Origin: Candidatus Cloacimonadota bacterium
Lineage (GTDB): Bacteria; Cloacimonadota; Cloacimonadia; Cloacimonadales; TCS61
Assembly: GCA_018400535.1 (NCBI GenBank)
Contig: JAGYMQ010000009.1
Coordinates: 1 to 41,089, forward strand
DNA: 41,089 nucleotides
Direction of reading: 5' to 3'
The notes under the pieces are model-generated. The model was not told where the DNA came from. It searched no databases and saw only the letters and a list, made by a program, of their open reading frames with translations. Below are positions 28,338 through 39,318 of the stretch, one piece after another (the stretch's first letter is position 1; each line of letters starts with the position of its first letter). The position numbers and the translations under genes are program-made.

Positions 28338-30434
28338 TTGAATAAATTATTATTTTTGCTAATTTTCTGCGGTTGCATAGTGCATTTGGAATCAAATATT
28401 GATAGTCTATCTTTTTCAATAACATCCCGCCCAGCAAGAGACAAGATTGAAGTTCTACATAATTTGATCGAAGAATATGCTGATACAAATCAATATGAAA
28501 AAGCTGTGGAACATTTGAAAGAACTGATCTCACTTTTACAAAAGGAAGACCCAGAAATACCAATAGCAACCTATTATAAGCGTTTGGGTAAATTTTATTT
28601 CAAGTTGGATAAATATGATGATGCTAAGGAAAATTACGAGATAGCTTTGTATCGTTTTCAACAACATCAGAACCAATATCAATCAGCAGATCTATTTTCA
28701 GAAATTGGATTTGTGAATCAATCACAGGGAAATTATCTGGAAGCAAACGAATATTATTCCAGAGCTCTTGATATCTTTGAGCAGATCGCAGATTCCACTA
28801 ATGTTGCTTTGATCTTGAATCGGATCGGCAGCACCTACAAATTTATTGAAGAATATGATAAAGCTTTGGAATACTATTATTTAGCTTTAGAAATTAGAAA
28901 GAAAATCAATTATCAAAGAGGAATTGCTGGCTCTCTTAATAATATTGGAACAATTTATTTGTTCAAGGCTAAATATCAAAAGGCTTTGGAACTTTATTTT
29001 CAAGCTTTGGAATTGAACGAAGAAATGGAAAATGATAGTTGGATATCCTTCAATCTCAATAATATCGGCTATATCTATTATCTGCAGAGCAAATATTCTG
29101 AAGCACTTGAATATATGAAAAGATCACTACAGATCAAAGGCGAGATCAAGGACCTTAGAGGACAAATGCACACGTTGGGTAATATTGCTTCTGTCTATAA
29201 TGCCATAGGAGATAACGAGCTTACCACAGAATATCTTGATCAAAGTTTGAAATTGGCCAAGAAAATCGGATCAAAACAACATCTCCTTCAATGCTATCGG
29301 GATTTAGCAATTCATAATGAGCAGAACAAAAATTTTGCTGTTGCTTGTGACTATCTGAATTCCTATATTTCTTTGAATGATTCGCTTTTCAATCAAGAAA
29401 AAATTGCTGCGATTCAAGAGCTCCAAACAAAATATGAAACCACGAAAAAAGGGAAAGAGATCGAATTATTAAAAAAAAAATCTGAGATCCATAAAATTAA
29501 ATTGCGTCGAAATAGAATCTTGAAATTTACTTTTATCGTTGGCTTCATCATCATTCTCGCTCTGGCAATGATCATCTTTTTCTCGTATCGTAGAGCAAGA
29601 TCCGAGATCGAAAAAAGAAAGATCATCCAGAAAAAATTGAACGAATTAAACAAAAATCTGGAAAATCGAGTGGAGATGGAAGTAAAAACTCGCAGAGCAC
29701 AAGAACAAAAAGCTATCGAACAATCAAGACTTGCTGCACTTGGTGAACTTGCAGCTGGGATAGCTCACGAGATCAATCAACCTTTGCATAGCATCGCTTT
29801 TTCTATGGATAATATGGCGCTGGCTTTAGAAGAAGACGACGCAGATAAAAATTATCTGCAAAAGAAAACGGAACGCATTTTTGAAGATATCGATCGCATG
29901 AAGCGTATCATTGATCACATCAGAACTTTTTCCCGCAAACAGACTGATGAAAAAGAAGTGTTATTTAACATAAACAGCAGTATTAATAATGCTGTTAATA
30001 TGATCAAAGAACAATACTCCAATCAGCGCATTGATCTGAAGATCGATCTCGATCCAAAGTTGCCTGATGTCTTGGGAAATGTTTATCGTTTTGAACAAGT
30101 TGTTTTGATCCTGCTTTCCAATGGGAAATTTGCCGTCGAAAAACAGGAAAATTTTGCCAATGGAAATTTCAGAAAAAAATTGAAGATCAATACTTTTTAC
30201 CAGAAAAATTTTGTGATTATGGAATTTAGCGATAACGGGATAGGAATTCCTGAAGAGAATATCCATAAAATATTCGATCCCTTTTTCACAACCAAAAAGC
30301 AGGATAAAGGAACCGGCCTGGGACTTTCTATTGCTTCGAGTATTGTTTCCGAAATGGGTGGAAATATTTTGGTGAAAAGTGAATCAAACAAAGGAACTAA
30401 AATCACGATCAAGATCAAAAAAGGAAAATTATGA
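28338..30434 (+). CDS. TPR-repeat sensor histidine kinase
   Basis: The start is TTG with GGGAG six bases upstream. The 698 residues comprise a signal segment (1-20, NKLLFLLIFCGCIVHL), about seven tetratricopeptide repeats (65-350; for example LNNIGTIYLFKAKYQKALEL), a transmembrane helix (about 395-416, FTFIVGFIIILALAMIIFF), a coiled coil, the HisKA domain with phospho-acceptor H477 in GIAHEINQPLHS, and an HATPase domain with NGIGIPEENIHKIFDPFFTT and GTGLGLS. The TPR part is presumably periplasmic and senses a protein or peptide partner (inference). The last four bases overlap the next regulator gene, so the two form a two-component pair. Confidence 0.92.
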   Translation: MNKLLFLLIFCGCIVHLESNIDSLSFSITSRPARDKIEVLHNLIEEYADTNQYEKAVEHLKELISLLQKEDPEIPIATYYKRLGKFYFKLDKYDDAKENYEIALYRFQQHQNQYQSADLFSEIGFVNQSQGNYLEANEYYSRALDIFEQIADSTNVALILNRIGSTYKFIEEYDKALEYYYLALEIRKKINYQRGIAGSLNNIGTIYLFKAKYQKALELYFQALELNEEMENDSWISFNLNNIGYIYYLQSKYSEALEYMKRSLQIKGEIKDLRGQMHTLGNIASVYNAIGDNELTTEYLDQSLKLAKKIGSKQHLLQCYRDLAIHNEQNKNFAVACDYLNSYISLNDSLFNQEKIAAIQELQTKYETTKKGKEIELLKKKSEIHKIKLRRNRILKFTFIVGFIIILALAMIIFFSYRRARSEIEKRKIIQKKLNELNKNLENRVEMEVKTRRAQEQKAIEQSRLAALGELAAGIAHEINQPLHSIAFSMDNMALALEEDDADKNYLQKKTERIFEDIDRMKRIIDHIRTFSRKQTDEKEVLFNINSSINNAVNMIKEQYSNQRIDLKIDLDPKLPDVLGNVYRFEQVVLILLSNGKFAVEKQENFANGNFRKKLKINTFYQKNFVIMEFSDNGIGIPEENIHKIFDPFFTTKKQDKGTGLGLSIASSIVSEMGGNILVKSESNKGTKITIKIKKGKL

Positions 30435-31795
30435 AAAATTTGCGGATTCTGATATTTGATGATGAAAAACGCACTACAGAGGAATTGAGTGAATTTTTGC
30501 AGAGAAATGATTTTTTTATTCAAACTGCCAATGAGATTAGTGTTGCCAATGAAATATTAGCAGCAGAAAAAATCGATATTCTAATTCTGGATATTCGCCT
30601 GCGAAAGACAAATGGCCTTGAATTTCTAAAAAATGTAAAAAGAAAATATCCTGCGTTAGAAGTGATCATGATGACTGGACACGGTGATATGGATACAGTG
30701 ATCGAGTCAATGCGCTTGGGTGCGATCGATTTTTTGAGGAAACCTTTTCGTCATCTGGACGTTATCATCGCAATCAAGCGCACCAGCAAATTCATCAAAA
30801 TGCAAAAAGAATTGCAATATGCTGCGGCACGAAATTCTTTGATCTCAATGGAATTGGAACACAAGATCGAGAGAAATTTTATCGGTGAAAGTATATCTAT
30901 AAAAAAAGTTCTCGATCTGGCGCTGAACGCCGCAAAATATAAAGATGTGAATGTGCTCATCACTGGTGAAAGCGGAACTGGAAAAGAAATAATTGCACGT
31001 ATAATTCATTTTGCAAGTCCACGTAAAAACCAGAATTTTTTTCCAGTAAATTGCTCTGCTATTCCTGAATCTTTGCTGGAAAGTGAATTTTTTGGACATA
31101 AAAAAGGTTCTTTTACTGGAGCAATTCAAGATAAAAAAGGTTTTTTTGAATTAACCGATGGCGGAACTCTATTTCTTGATGAGATCGCTGATATGCCGGT
31201 CAATCTTCAAGCTAAACTACTCAGAGTTCTGGAAGAAAAAAAGATCAAACGGATCGGTGAAAATAAGGAATTCTTAGTGGATATTCGCATCGTGGCTGCG
31301 ACCAATCACAATCTGGAACAATTAGTTGGATCAAAAAAATTCCGACTTGATCTTTACCATCGTTTGAACACAATTTTGATCGAGATTCCACCTCTCAGAG
31401 AAAGACTGAACGACATTGAACCATTGTTGAAGCATTTCATCAAAACTTTTTCTCAAAAGATCAACAGAACACCACCAGATATCGCTTCCAATTTGATCTC
31501 TGAACTGAAACATTATGATTTTCCGGGCAACGTGCGAGAGCTTAAAAATCTGACCGAACGTGCTTTGATCATTTGTGATTCTTCATTATTAGAAAAAAGT
31601 CATTTTCCTCTGAATTGTTCTCATCGATCTGCGCCAAAGATGGATCAATCTGATCTTGATCTGGAAAGAAATGAGATAGAATTGATCAAAGCAGCTCTGA
31701 ACAGAACCAGAAGAAATCAAACAAAAGCCGCAAAGTTATTGGGAATCTCGCGTCATTCTTTGATCCGAAGAATGCAAAAATATCAGCTAACATGA
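30431..31795 (+). CDS. Sigma-54-dependent response regulator (NtrC family)
   Basis: The 454 residues are organised as a receiver (phospho-acceptor D54 in LILDIRL, K104 in LRKPF), an AAA+ domain with Walker A G179ESGTGK, the sigma-54 contact loop GSFTGA (a mild variant of GAFTGA), Walker B GGTLFLDEIADMP and the arginine-finger region DLYHRLNTILIEIPPLRER, and a Fis-type helix-turn-helix (NQTKAAKLLGISRHSLIRRM). It activates sigma-54 promoters when phosphorylated, most likely by the TPR kinase encoded just before it. Targets are unknown; gdhA lies immediately downstream in the same orientation. Confidence 0.94.
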   Translation: MKNLRILIFDDEKRTTEELSEFLQRNDFFIQTANEISVANEILAAEKIDILILDIRLRKTNGLEFLKNVKRKYPALEVIMMTGHGDMDTVIESMRLGAIDFLRKPFRHLDVIIAIKRTSKFIKMQKELQYAAARNSLISMELEHKIERNFIGESISIKKVLDLALNAAKYKDVNVLITGESGTGKEIIARIIHFASPRKNQNFFPVNCSAIPESLLESEFFGHKKGSFTGAIQDKKGFFELTDGGTLFLDEIADMPVNLQAKLLRVLEEKKIKRIGENKEFLVDIRIVAATNHNLEQLVGSKKFRLDLYHRLNTILIEIPPLRERLNDIEPLLKHFIKTFSQKINRTPPDIASNLISELKHYDFPGNVRELKNLTERALIICDSSLLEKSHFPLNCSHRSAPKMDQSDLDLERNEIELIKAALNRTRRNQTKAAKLLGISRHSLIRRMQKYQLT

Positions 31796-31862
31796 CTTTT
31801 CAGCTTGGTTGAAAAAACATCTATTTAGGATTATTCATAGTGTAAAAAATTACCATTATTTC

Positions 31863-33258
<1,396 letters not shown>

Positions 33259-33280
33259 ATTCTCTCAATTTAGTTGGAAA

Positions 33281-33306
33281 AGCCTTCGGTGACGAAGGCT
33301 TTTTTT
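33281..33306 (+). terminator. Rho-independent terminator of gdhA
   Basis: A perfect 8-bp stem AGCCTTCG/CGAAGGCT with a GTGA tetraloop is followed by a run of T. It lies 22 bases after the gdhA stop. Confidence 0.95.
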
Positions 33307-33450
33307 GGTTTTTTATAATGATAGAGAAACACTTGAAAAAGTGAAAATAGAATAATAAATAGAGTTTTACATCATAGTTCACATTAATGGCAGATAACAT
33401 TAAACAAAATTGTTCGATGAAGTTCTTCTGTATTTTTACGATAAAATGAT

Positions 33451-33480
33451 TTGACATTGAAAGTAGTAAAAAATTATTTG
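33451..33480 (+). promoter_or_regulatory. Candidate promoter of the Ser-Ser-Gln tRNA operon
   Basis: TTGACA at 33451-33456 with TTATTT at 17 bases (33474-33479) or TATTTG at 18. The first tRNA begins 14 bases after the -10, leaving a short leader as expected for tRNA operons. Confidence 0.5.
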
Positions 33481-33493
33481 TTCAATTCCTTTT

Positions 33494-33579
33494 GGAGGAT
33501 TAGTTCTAATTGGTAAGACAGCGGTCTTGAAAACCGCCGGGCTTTGCCCTTGGGGGTTCGAATCCCTCATCCTCCGCCA
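33494..33579 (+). tRNA. tRNA-Ser (anticodon TGA)
   Basis: Acceptor GGAGGAT/ATCCTCC, discriminator G73 and encoded CCA; the anticodon stem GCGGT/ACCGC encloses loop CTTGAAA (TGA); a variable arm with GGGC/GCCC makes it a type II tRNA; the T arm has TTCGAAT. The D arm (GTTC..TTGGTAAGAC, only about three pairs) looks unlike the usual serine D arm. TGA plus G73 and the long arm give serine. Confidence 0.9.
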
Positions 33580-33597
33580 GAGATCTTTATCACGAAA

Positions 33598-33690
<93 letters not shown>

Positions 33691-33706
33691 GTTTAAATAG
33701 GATTTG

Positions 33707-33782
33707 TGGGCCGTCGTCAAGTGGTTAAGACACAAGGTTTTGGTCCTTGCATTCGGGGGTTCGAATCCTCCCGGCCCAACCA
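33707..33782 (+). tRNA. tRNA-Gln (anticodon TTG)
   Basis: Acceptor TGGGCCG/CGGCCCA with encoded CCA; anticodon stem CAAGG/CCTTG around loop TTTTGGT (TTG); T arm with TTCGAAT. The weak U1-A72 first pair is typical of glutamine tRNA. It is the last of the three-tRNA operon. Confidence 0.94.
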
Positions 33783-33788
33783 TTTGCA

Positions 33789-33818
33789 AGCCGTAACTTT
33801 TCGTTGCGGCTTTTTTTC
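33789..33818 (+). terminator. Terminator of the tRNA operon
   Basis: A 9-bp stem AGCCGTAAC/GTTGCGGCT (one G-U) with loop TTTTC runs directly into seven T, six bases after the tRNA-Gln end. Confidence 0.93.
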
Positions 33819-33877
33819 TAAATAAATTATTGACCATAAAATGAGCATATCTAACTTGAAAAATCAATAGGTAGATT

Positions 33878-35794
33878 ATGAAAAAAAATAAAATCGTTAT
33901 TATCGAAGATGAACAGTTGATCGCTTTGGATATTGCAGAAACATTGGATCAGCTGGGTCATTCCGTGGTCAATAGTTATCGTAAAGGCGAAAATGCCGTT
34001 GCAAATATTCAGAATGATCATCCTGACCTAATTTTGATGGATATTGAACTGGCCGGCGTTATTAATGGGATTGAAACAGCTCACAAGATCGAAGAACAGC
34101 TTGATGTTCCGATCATATATCTTACTGCCTATGCCGATAATGATTTTCTGGAAAAAGCAAAAGTGACAACTCCCTATGGATACATTGTCAAACCTTTTGA
34201 GAGAAGGACATTACAGGCAAATATGGAAATGGCACTCTATCATCATCAGATGGAGAAAAGAATAAAAAAAAGTGAAGCCAAATATCGAGCTGTTGTGGAA
34301 GATCAAAGTGAATTCATTATCCGGTTTGACGAGCAAGGTAAAATTACTTTTCTTAATAAATCCTATGCCAGATTTCGCGATTGTGATACCCCAGATTTGA
34401 TCGGAAAACAATTTCTGGATTGTGATGACAAAAAAGAAAAAGAGATCTTTTCTCAATTGAAAAAGGAATTATCACCAGAAAAACCTGTGCTCAGAAAAAC
34501 AATCAAAACACGACTATCCAATCAATCTGTGAAGTGGATAGATTGGTCCTATCGAGCGATGTTTGATGATAAAAATCTTTTCCTGGGATATCAGGCAGTA
34601 GGTAGGGATATCACAGAAAAAAAACAAGCAGAATTTGACCGTGATCAAATCCAAAAACAATTTTTTCAGGCACAGAAAATGGAAGTCATTGGCAGGCTTG
34701 CTGGAAGTATCGCACATGATTTTAATAATTTACTTACTGCGATAAATGGTTATACTGATCTTGCAATCACAAAACTGAACAGCGATCATCCAGCCTGTAA
34801 GGATCTTGAAACAATCCGAGAAACAGCAGAAAAAGCTGAGATCCTGATCAGACAATTATTAGGATTTTCCCGAAAACAGATTGTGCGCAGAGAGGTCATA
34901 GATATTCATCAAAAGATAGAAAAATTAGATAAATTATTGAGTCAAATGATCGGAAGTGATGTTCACATCCAGAAAAGTATTTTTTCCGAATCTCTCTATG
35001 CTAAAGTGGATCCCAACCAATTCGATCAGATACTGATCAATCTTGTGGTTAACGCAAAAGATGCGATCGAGGGAAAGGGAAAGATTTTAATCACCACAAA
35101 TCGTAGCAAAATCCCACAAAAATTTGATTCCAAAAAAGAAATTGATCCAGCAAAAAGTTATGTCAAAATTTCTGTGATCGATGACGGAAGCGGTATGACC
35201 GATGATACGATGCAAAAGATCTTTGAACCATTTTTCACGACCAAAGAAAAAGATAAGGGAACAGGATTAGGACTGGCAACAGTATTTAGCATTGTCCAAC
35301 AAAATGAAGGATTTGTAGATGTGGAATCAGGAGTGGGAGCAGGATCAAAATTCCATATTTATTTTGCTGAAGAGGAAAAAATTGTAGATGCGGTCAAGAT
35401 TCCTGAAGCAAAAGAAAAAAAAGCTACAGAGAAAAGATCTATTTTGGTGGTCGAAGATGAAGTTAATCTGCGTGATCTTATGCTGGATATTTTGGAAGAA
35501 ACTCCGCATCATGTCATTTCTGCCCGTAATGCAGTAAATGCTCTGGAAATGATCGAAGCCAGGAAACCAAAATTAGATATGTTGATCACTGATATTCAAA
35601 TGCCTGAAATGAATGGATATGAGCTTGCAAAAAAGATGAAAATTATCTATCCTGAACTTATAATTCTATTTGTTTCCGGACATACAGATCATCAAAAGAT
35701 CAGACAAGAAATTTCCGAGAACAAAGTCGATTTCTTACAAAAACCATTTAATTATGATTCTTTTATCAAAAAGATCGAACTGATATTGAAATGA
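33878..35794 (+). CDS. Receiver-PAS-histidine kinase-receiver hybrid protein
   Basis: The cytoplasmic 638-residue signalling protein has four modules: an N-terminal receiver (D55 in LILMDIELAG; lysine in YIVKPF), a PAS domain (about 130-260, YRAVVEDQSEFIIRF to GRDITEKK), a histidine kinase with H280 in SIAHDFNNLLTAINGY and an ATPase domain (DDGSGMTDDTMQKIFEPFFTT, GTGLGLA), and a second receiver with D572 in LITDIQMPEMNG. No membrane segment is present. The HDFNN H-box matches the hybrid-kinase group. Both receivers keep their acidic pocket and Lys, so both could be phosphorylated. It overlaps the next kinase gene by four bases. Confidence 0.94.
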   Translation: MKKNKIVIIEDEQLIALDIAETLDQLGHSVVNSYRKGENAVANIQNDHPDLILMDIELAGVINGIETAHKIEEQLDVPIIYLTAYADNDFLEKAKVTTPYGYIVKPFERRTLQANMEMALYHHQMEKRIKKSEAKYRAVVEDQSEFIIRFDEQGKITFLNKSYARFRDCDTPDLIGKQFLDCDDKKEKEIFSQLKKELSPEKPVLRKTIKTRLSNQSVKWIDWSYRAMFDDKNLFLGYQAVGRDITEKKQAEFDRDQIQKQFFQAQKMEVIGRLAGSIAHDFNNLLTAINGYTDLAITKLNSDHPACKDLETIRETAEKAEILIRQLLGFSRKQIVRREVIDIHQKIEKLDKLLSQMIGSDVHIQKSIFSESLYAKVDPNQFDQILINLVVNAKDAIEGKGKILITTNRSKIPQKFDSKKEIDPAKSYVKISVIDDGSGMTDDTMQKIFEPFFTTKEKDKGTGLGLATVFSIVQQNEGFVDVESGVGAGSKFHIYFAEEEKIVDAVKIPEAKEKKATEKRSILVVEDEVNLRDLMLDILEETPHHVISARNAVNALEMIEARKPKLDMLITDIQMPEMNGYELAKKMKIIYPELIILFVSGHTDHQKIRQEISENKVDFLQKPFNYDSFIKKIELILK

Positions 35795-37869
35795 AAAAAA
35801 AAGTCGAACTGGAAAAGAGAATTTATGTTATCTTCTTTATTGTCACTTTCATTTTGGTCGTTATCCTGATCTTAATCGAATGGCAACTGGCTCGTTATGC
35901 GATCAATCAATATGAAAAAGTAAATATTTCAAGTGAAATTACCGAATTTGAGCTACAGTATAATCGTAAAACGACAACGATCTTGAATGATCTTGATAAT
36001 TTAGCGAATGATCGAGAATTGCAAAACAGGATTATTGATAACGATCAAGATAAGATATTTGAGATCGTGGAAAAGAATCATCAGGATTTGAGATCTGATA
36101 ATCTGACGATCATCCAACCAGATCAATCTTTGTTCTGGGGAATTCAATGGGAATTGTTTGATCTGAATCTTCCGATTATCTTTAAAAATTTAACTTTTTC
36201 AACTTCAGGTTCTTATGTTTCAGGTTATGGAAATCAGCTTTTCCTGATAAATTATGCACCTATTTATCGCACAAATGAAGAAAAGTTGCTGGGAATTTTG
36301 ATGTATGCAGAACCGATTGATATAAATTCATTCAATTTTGAATATGAGGTAAATCTCATCCCCTATAAAAAGGGATTGAACAAAGCGGTCATTCCCAACA
36401 AGATCAAAGAACATCTTGAAAAAATTAATCGAATGATAGATGAGGTTGAACGTGATCATATCAATAAAAAAATCGTTGGTTTGAGTAATGATTTTGCCAT
36501 TGGCGTTCGAATTCTCAAAAATCTTCAAGGTGATATCTCCGCTGTCTTTCTGGTTTCCTATGTGCGCTATGTAAATAAGTTTTCCCAAAAAAGCGTGGTT
36601 CTGTTCATCCTGATCTTACTCGCTTTCACTTTGATAATGATCGCTTTAATGGGAAATTGGTTTGGAAAGACGATCATGAGCCCGGTGAAAAATGCCAGCA
36701 AGAAAATGCAGGAAATTGCCAATAATCCAGCTGTGATAGAACCGATCGAAAAAAAATATTCTGGTGTATTGGGGGATATGATAGATTCTTTCAACAAAAT
36801 GAATGATGCGCTAAATAAACACAGCAAAACTTTGCAGGAATACAAAATAATCACAGATAATATTGATGCTGGAATATTCTGGCTGGATAATGAGATGAAT
36901 GTTGTGTTGTGTAATCCAGGACTTTTGCGGATAATCGAAAAGCATTATCTGGCAGAGATAAAGGGCTTGAATATCTATAAGATTTTAGGATATAACAGGA
37001 AATTCAAATTTCGTCATAATTCTTTAACAATACCAAATTTTCAGATTGAAACAGAGCGCGGAGTGAAATTCGTTCTTTTGAATATCCGAACTGTCAAAGA
37101 AGATAAGGATATTCTGTATTATGGAAGCATTATCGATACGACGCAAGAGATCAGAGAAAGAAAGGCAAAAGAAGCGTTGGAAATTGAATTGATCAAAAGC
37201 AATAAATTAGCGGAATTGGGACGAAGAGTAGAAGGTATCGTGCACAATATCAATTCTCCGCTAAATTCGATATTAGGCTATGCTCAGCTACTTAAGAAAG
37301 AGCTGGGCGATAATTCTGATGTGGATAGGATTTTGTATGCCGGTAGAAATGTAGCGAAAAACGTGAAAGGTCTATTGAATAAAATCCGACTGGGAAGTAT
37401 TTCGATGGCAGCTCCCATAAACCTTAATGAATTAATCGAACAAGAACTTGAGTTATGTAAACATAATATTTTTTATAAGCATTATGTTAAGCTGGAAAAA
37501 TCGCTGCAAAACAACCTTCCCAAGCTGAATATGGTCTGGGGAGATATCAGTTTGTGCATAGCAAATATCGTTAACAACGCGATCGATTCGATGAAGAAAA
37601 CCGAACAGAAGGTTCTGCAGGTGAGAACATTCCACCAAGATCAAAATGTGATCATCGAGATCGAAGATACTGGAGAAGGTATTGAACAGGCAGATATAGA
37701 AAATATTTTCGAAGCTTCTTTCACAACAAAAGCGCACAAGAAAGAAAGCGGTTTTGGATTAGGATTGGCGATCACAAAAAATATCATAGAAAAATATCAA
37801 GGTAAGATCGAGGTAAGTTCTGAAGTTGGAACCGGCACTTGTTTCAGGATCATTTTGCCGATCGACTAG
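35791..37869 (+). CDS. Membrane sensor histidine kinase with PAS domain
   Basis: The 692-residue protein has a first transmembrane helix (about 10-30), a periplasmic sensor region of roughly 240 residues (CHASE4/dCache-like in size, not recognised by motif), a second helix (about 269-291, VLFILILLAFTLIMIALMG), a HAMP-like linker (SPVKNASKKMQEIANN), a PAS-like domain (about 350-460), HisKA with H485 in GIVHNINSPLNSILGY, and an HATPase domain (EDTGEGIEQADIENIFEASFTT, GFGLGLA). The H-box reads HN, not the common HE or HD. It lies between a hybrid kinase and a sigma-54 regulator, both in the same operon, so it is the probable kinase for the latter. Confidence 0.92.
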   Translation: MKKKVELEKRIYVIFFIVTFILVVILILIEWQLARYAINQYEKVNISSEITEFELQYNRKTTTILNDLDNLANDRELQNRIIDNDQDKIFEIVEKNHQDLRSDNLTIIQPDQSLFWGIQWELFDLNLPIIFKNLTFSTSGSYVSGYGNQLFLINYAPIYRTNEEKLLGILMYAEPIDINSFNFEYEVNLIPYKKGLNKAVIPNKIKEHLEKINRMIDEVERDHINKKIVGLSNDFAIGVRILKNLQGDISAVFLVSYVRYVNKFSQKSVVLFILILLAFTLIMIALMGNWFGKTIMSPVKNASKKMQEIANNPAVIEPIEKKYSGVLGDMIDSFNKMNDALNKHSKTLQEYKIITDNIDAGIFWLDNEMNVVLCNPGLLRIIEKHYLAEIKGLNIYKILGYNRKFKFRHNSLTIPNFQIETERGVKFVLLNIRTVKEDKDILYYGSIIDTTQEIRERKAKEALEIELIKSNKLAELGRRVEGIVHNINSPLNSILGYAQLLKKELGDNSDVDRILYAGRNVAKNVKGLLNKIRLGSISMAAPINLNELIEQELELCKHNIFYKHYVKLEKSLQNNLPKLNMVWGDISLCIANIVNNAIDSMKKTEQKVLQVRTFHQDQNVIIEIEDTGEGIEQADIENIFEASFTTKAHKKESGFGLGLAITKNIIEKYQGKIEVSSEVGTGTCFRIILPID

Positions 37870-37881
37870 CAAGGAAAAAAT

Positions 37882-39297
37882 ATGGAACAAAAATCTTTGA
37901 TGAGTTCTTTTGAAAATGCACGGATCTTGATCGTCGATGATGAAGAAGATACACGTGATATTTTTAAAAGAAATCTGGAAAATAAATATGACGTGGATAC
38001 AGCACAATCCTCTGATGAAGCATTACAAATGATCAGAACAAACAATTATCATATCATCTTAACTGATCTCATTATGCCTGGAGAAAGTGGCTTGGAACTA
38101 TTGAACAAGATAAAAACTAAATGGCCGCAGATCGCAGTGATGGTCATCAGTGGCAAAGCTTCGATCGAAATGGCCGTCGAAGCAATGAAAAGTGGAGCTT
38201 ATGAATTTATCGAAAAACCTGTTGAAGATCTGGGACTTCTGGAAGTGAAGATCCAGAAAATTTTGGAAAATCAATGGCAAAGCAATGAGATCAAACGCTT
38301 GCGCAAAAAACTTTCTGAAGGATTTGATCGCGCTCAGATCATTGGCAATAGTTATGAAATTCAACAATTACTGCAAAAAGTGAAAAAAATCGCTCCTCTT
38401 GATTCGACCGTTTTGATCACTGGTGAAACGGGTGTGGGAAAAGAACTTTTTGCCGAAACGATCTATCAAAATAGCAAACGGAAAAATCAGAAATTCGTGA
38501 CTGTGAACTGTGGAAGTTTGCCAGAGACCTTGTTGGAAAGCATGCTATTTGGACACAAAAAAGGTGCTTTCACAAATGCGATAAAAGATAAGATCGGATA
38601 TTTTCAAGAAGCCGATGGAGGCACTTTGTTATTGGATGAGATCACAGAAACTTCACCAGCATTCCATATCAAATTATTACGAACTCTGGAAAAAGGTGTC
38701 ATCAGAAAAGTAGGTGGCGAAAGAGATATTCAAGTTGATGTGAGGATCATCGCGGCTTCCAACAAAAATCTCGAAGAAGAAGTGAAAAAAGGGAATCTAC
38801 GCGAAGATATTTACTATCGTTTAAATGTGATCAGCATTCACATCCCGCCTTTGCGAGAACGTGTTCAGGATATAAAATTATTAGCAAACCATTTTTTACG
38901 TTTTTATGCAAAAAAATATGATAAACCCGACCTGAAAATATCAGAAGCTGCAATGTCTATCTTGCTCACCAGACCGTGGAAAGGAAACGTGAGAGAATTG
39001 AAAAATGTGATTGAACATTCAGCTGCACTTGCTTCTCATGATCATATCATTTTGGAAGATCTTCCATCTTACCTTGTGAAAAATAAGCGTGAGCGAAAAT
39101 ATACAAGACGTTATGATAATGTGGAATTCCCGCGAGCAAAAAAGATCTTTGAAGAAGATTATCTGGATAATCTGTTGTTGAGAAGTAGGGGAGACGTGAC
39201 AAAAGCAGCTGAAATCTCAAAAATTAAACGTCCCAATCTTTATGAAAAATTCAAAAAATATGATATTGACCCCCAGGATTATCGCGACAGATCATAA
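37882..39297 (+). CDS. NtrC-family response regulator with altered GAFTGA loop
   Basis: The 471 residues carry a receiver (D62 in ILTDLIMPG, lysine in FIEKPV), an AAA+ ATPase with Walker A G181ETGVGK, Walker B GGTLLLDEITE, arginine-finger region EDIYYRLNVISIHIPPLRER, and a Fis-type helix-turn-helix (GDVTKAAEISKIKRPNLYEK). The sigma-54 contact loop at 228-233 reads GAFTNA: the conserved second Gly is Asn232. In known NtrC proteins that glycine is needed for sigma-54 contact, so this one may use another mechanism or an adapted partner. It starts 12 bases after the membrane kinase, with AAGGA upstream. Confidence 0.92.
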   Translation: MEQKSLMSSFENARILIVDDEEDTRDIFKRNLENKYDVDTAQSSDEALQMIRTNNYHIILTDLIMPGESGLELLNKIKTKWPQIAVMVISGKASIEMAVEAMKSGAYEFIEKPVEDLGLLEVKIQKILENQWQSNEIKRLRKKLSEGFDRAQIIGNSYEIQQLLQKVKKIAPLDSTVLITGETGVGKELFAETIYQNSKRKNQKFVTVNCGSLPETLLESMLFGHKKGAFTNAIKDKIGYFQEADGGTLLLDEITETSPAFHIKLLRTLEKGVIRKVGGERDIQVDVRIIAASNKNLEEEVKKGNLREDIYYRLNVISIHIPPLRERVQDIKLLANHFLRFYAKKYDKPDLKISEAAMSILLTRPWKGNVRELKNVIEHSAALASHDHIILEDLPSYLVKNKRERKYTRRYDNVEFPRAKKIFEEDYLDNLLLRSRGDVTKAAEISKIKRPNLYEKFKKYDIDPQDYRDRS

Positions 39298-39318
39298 TTT
39301 TGTAAAATCAAAAGCAGT

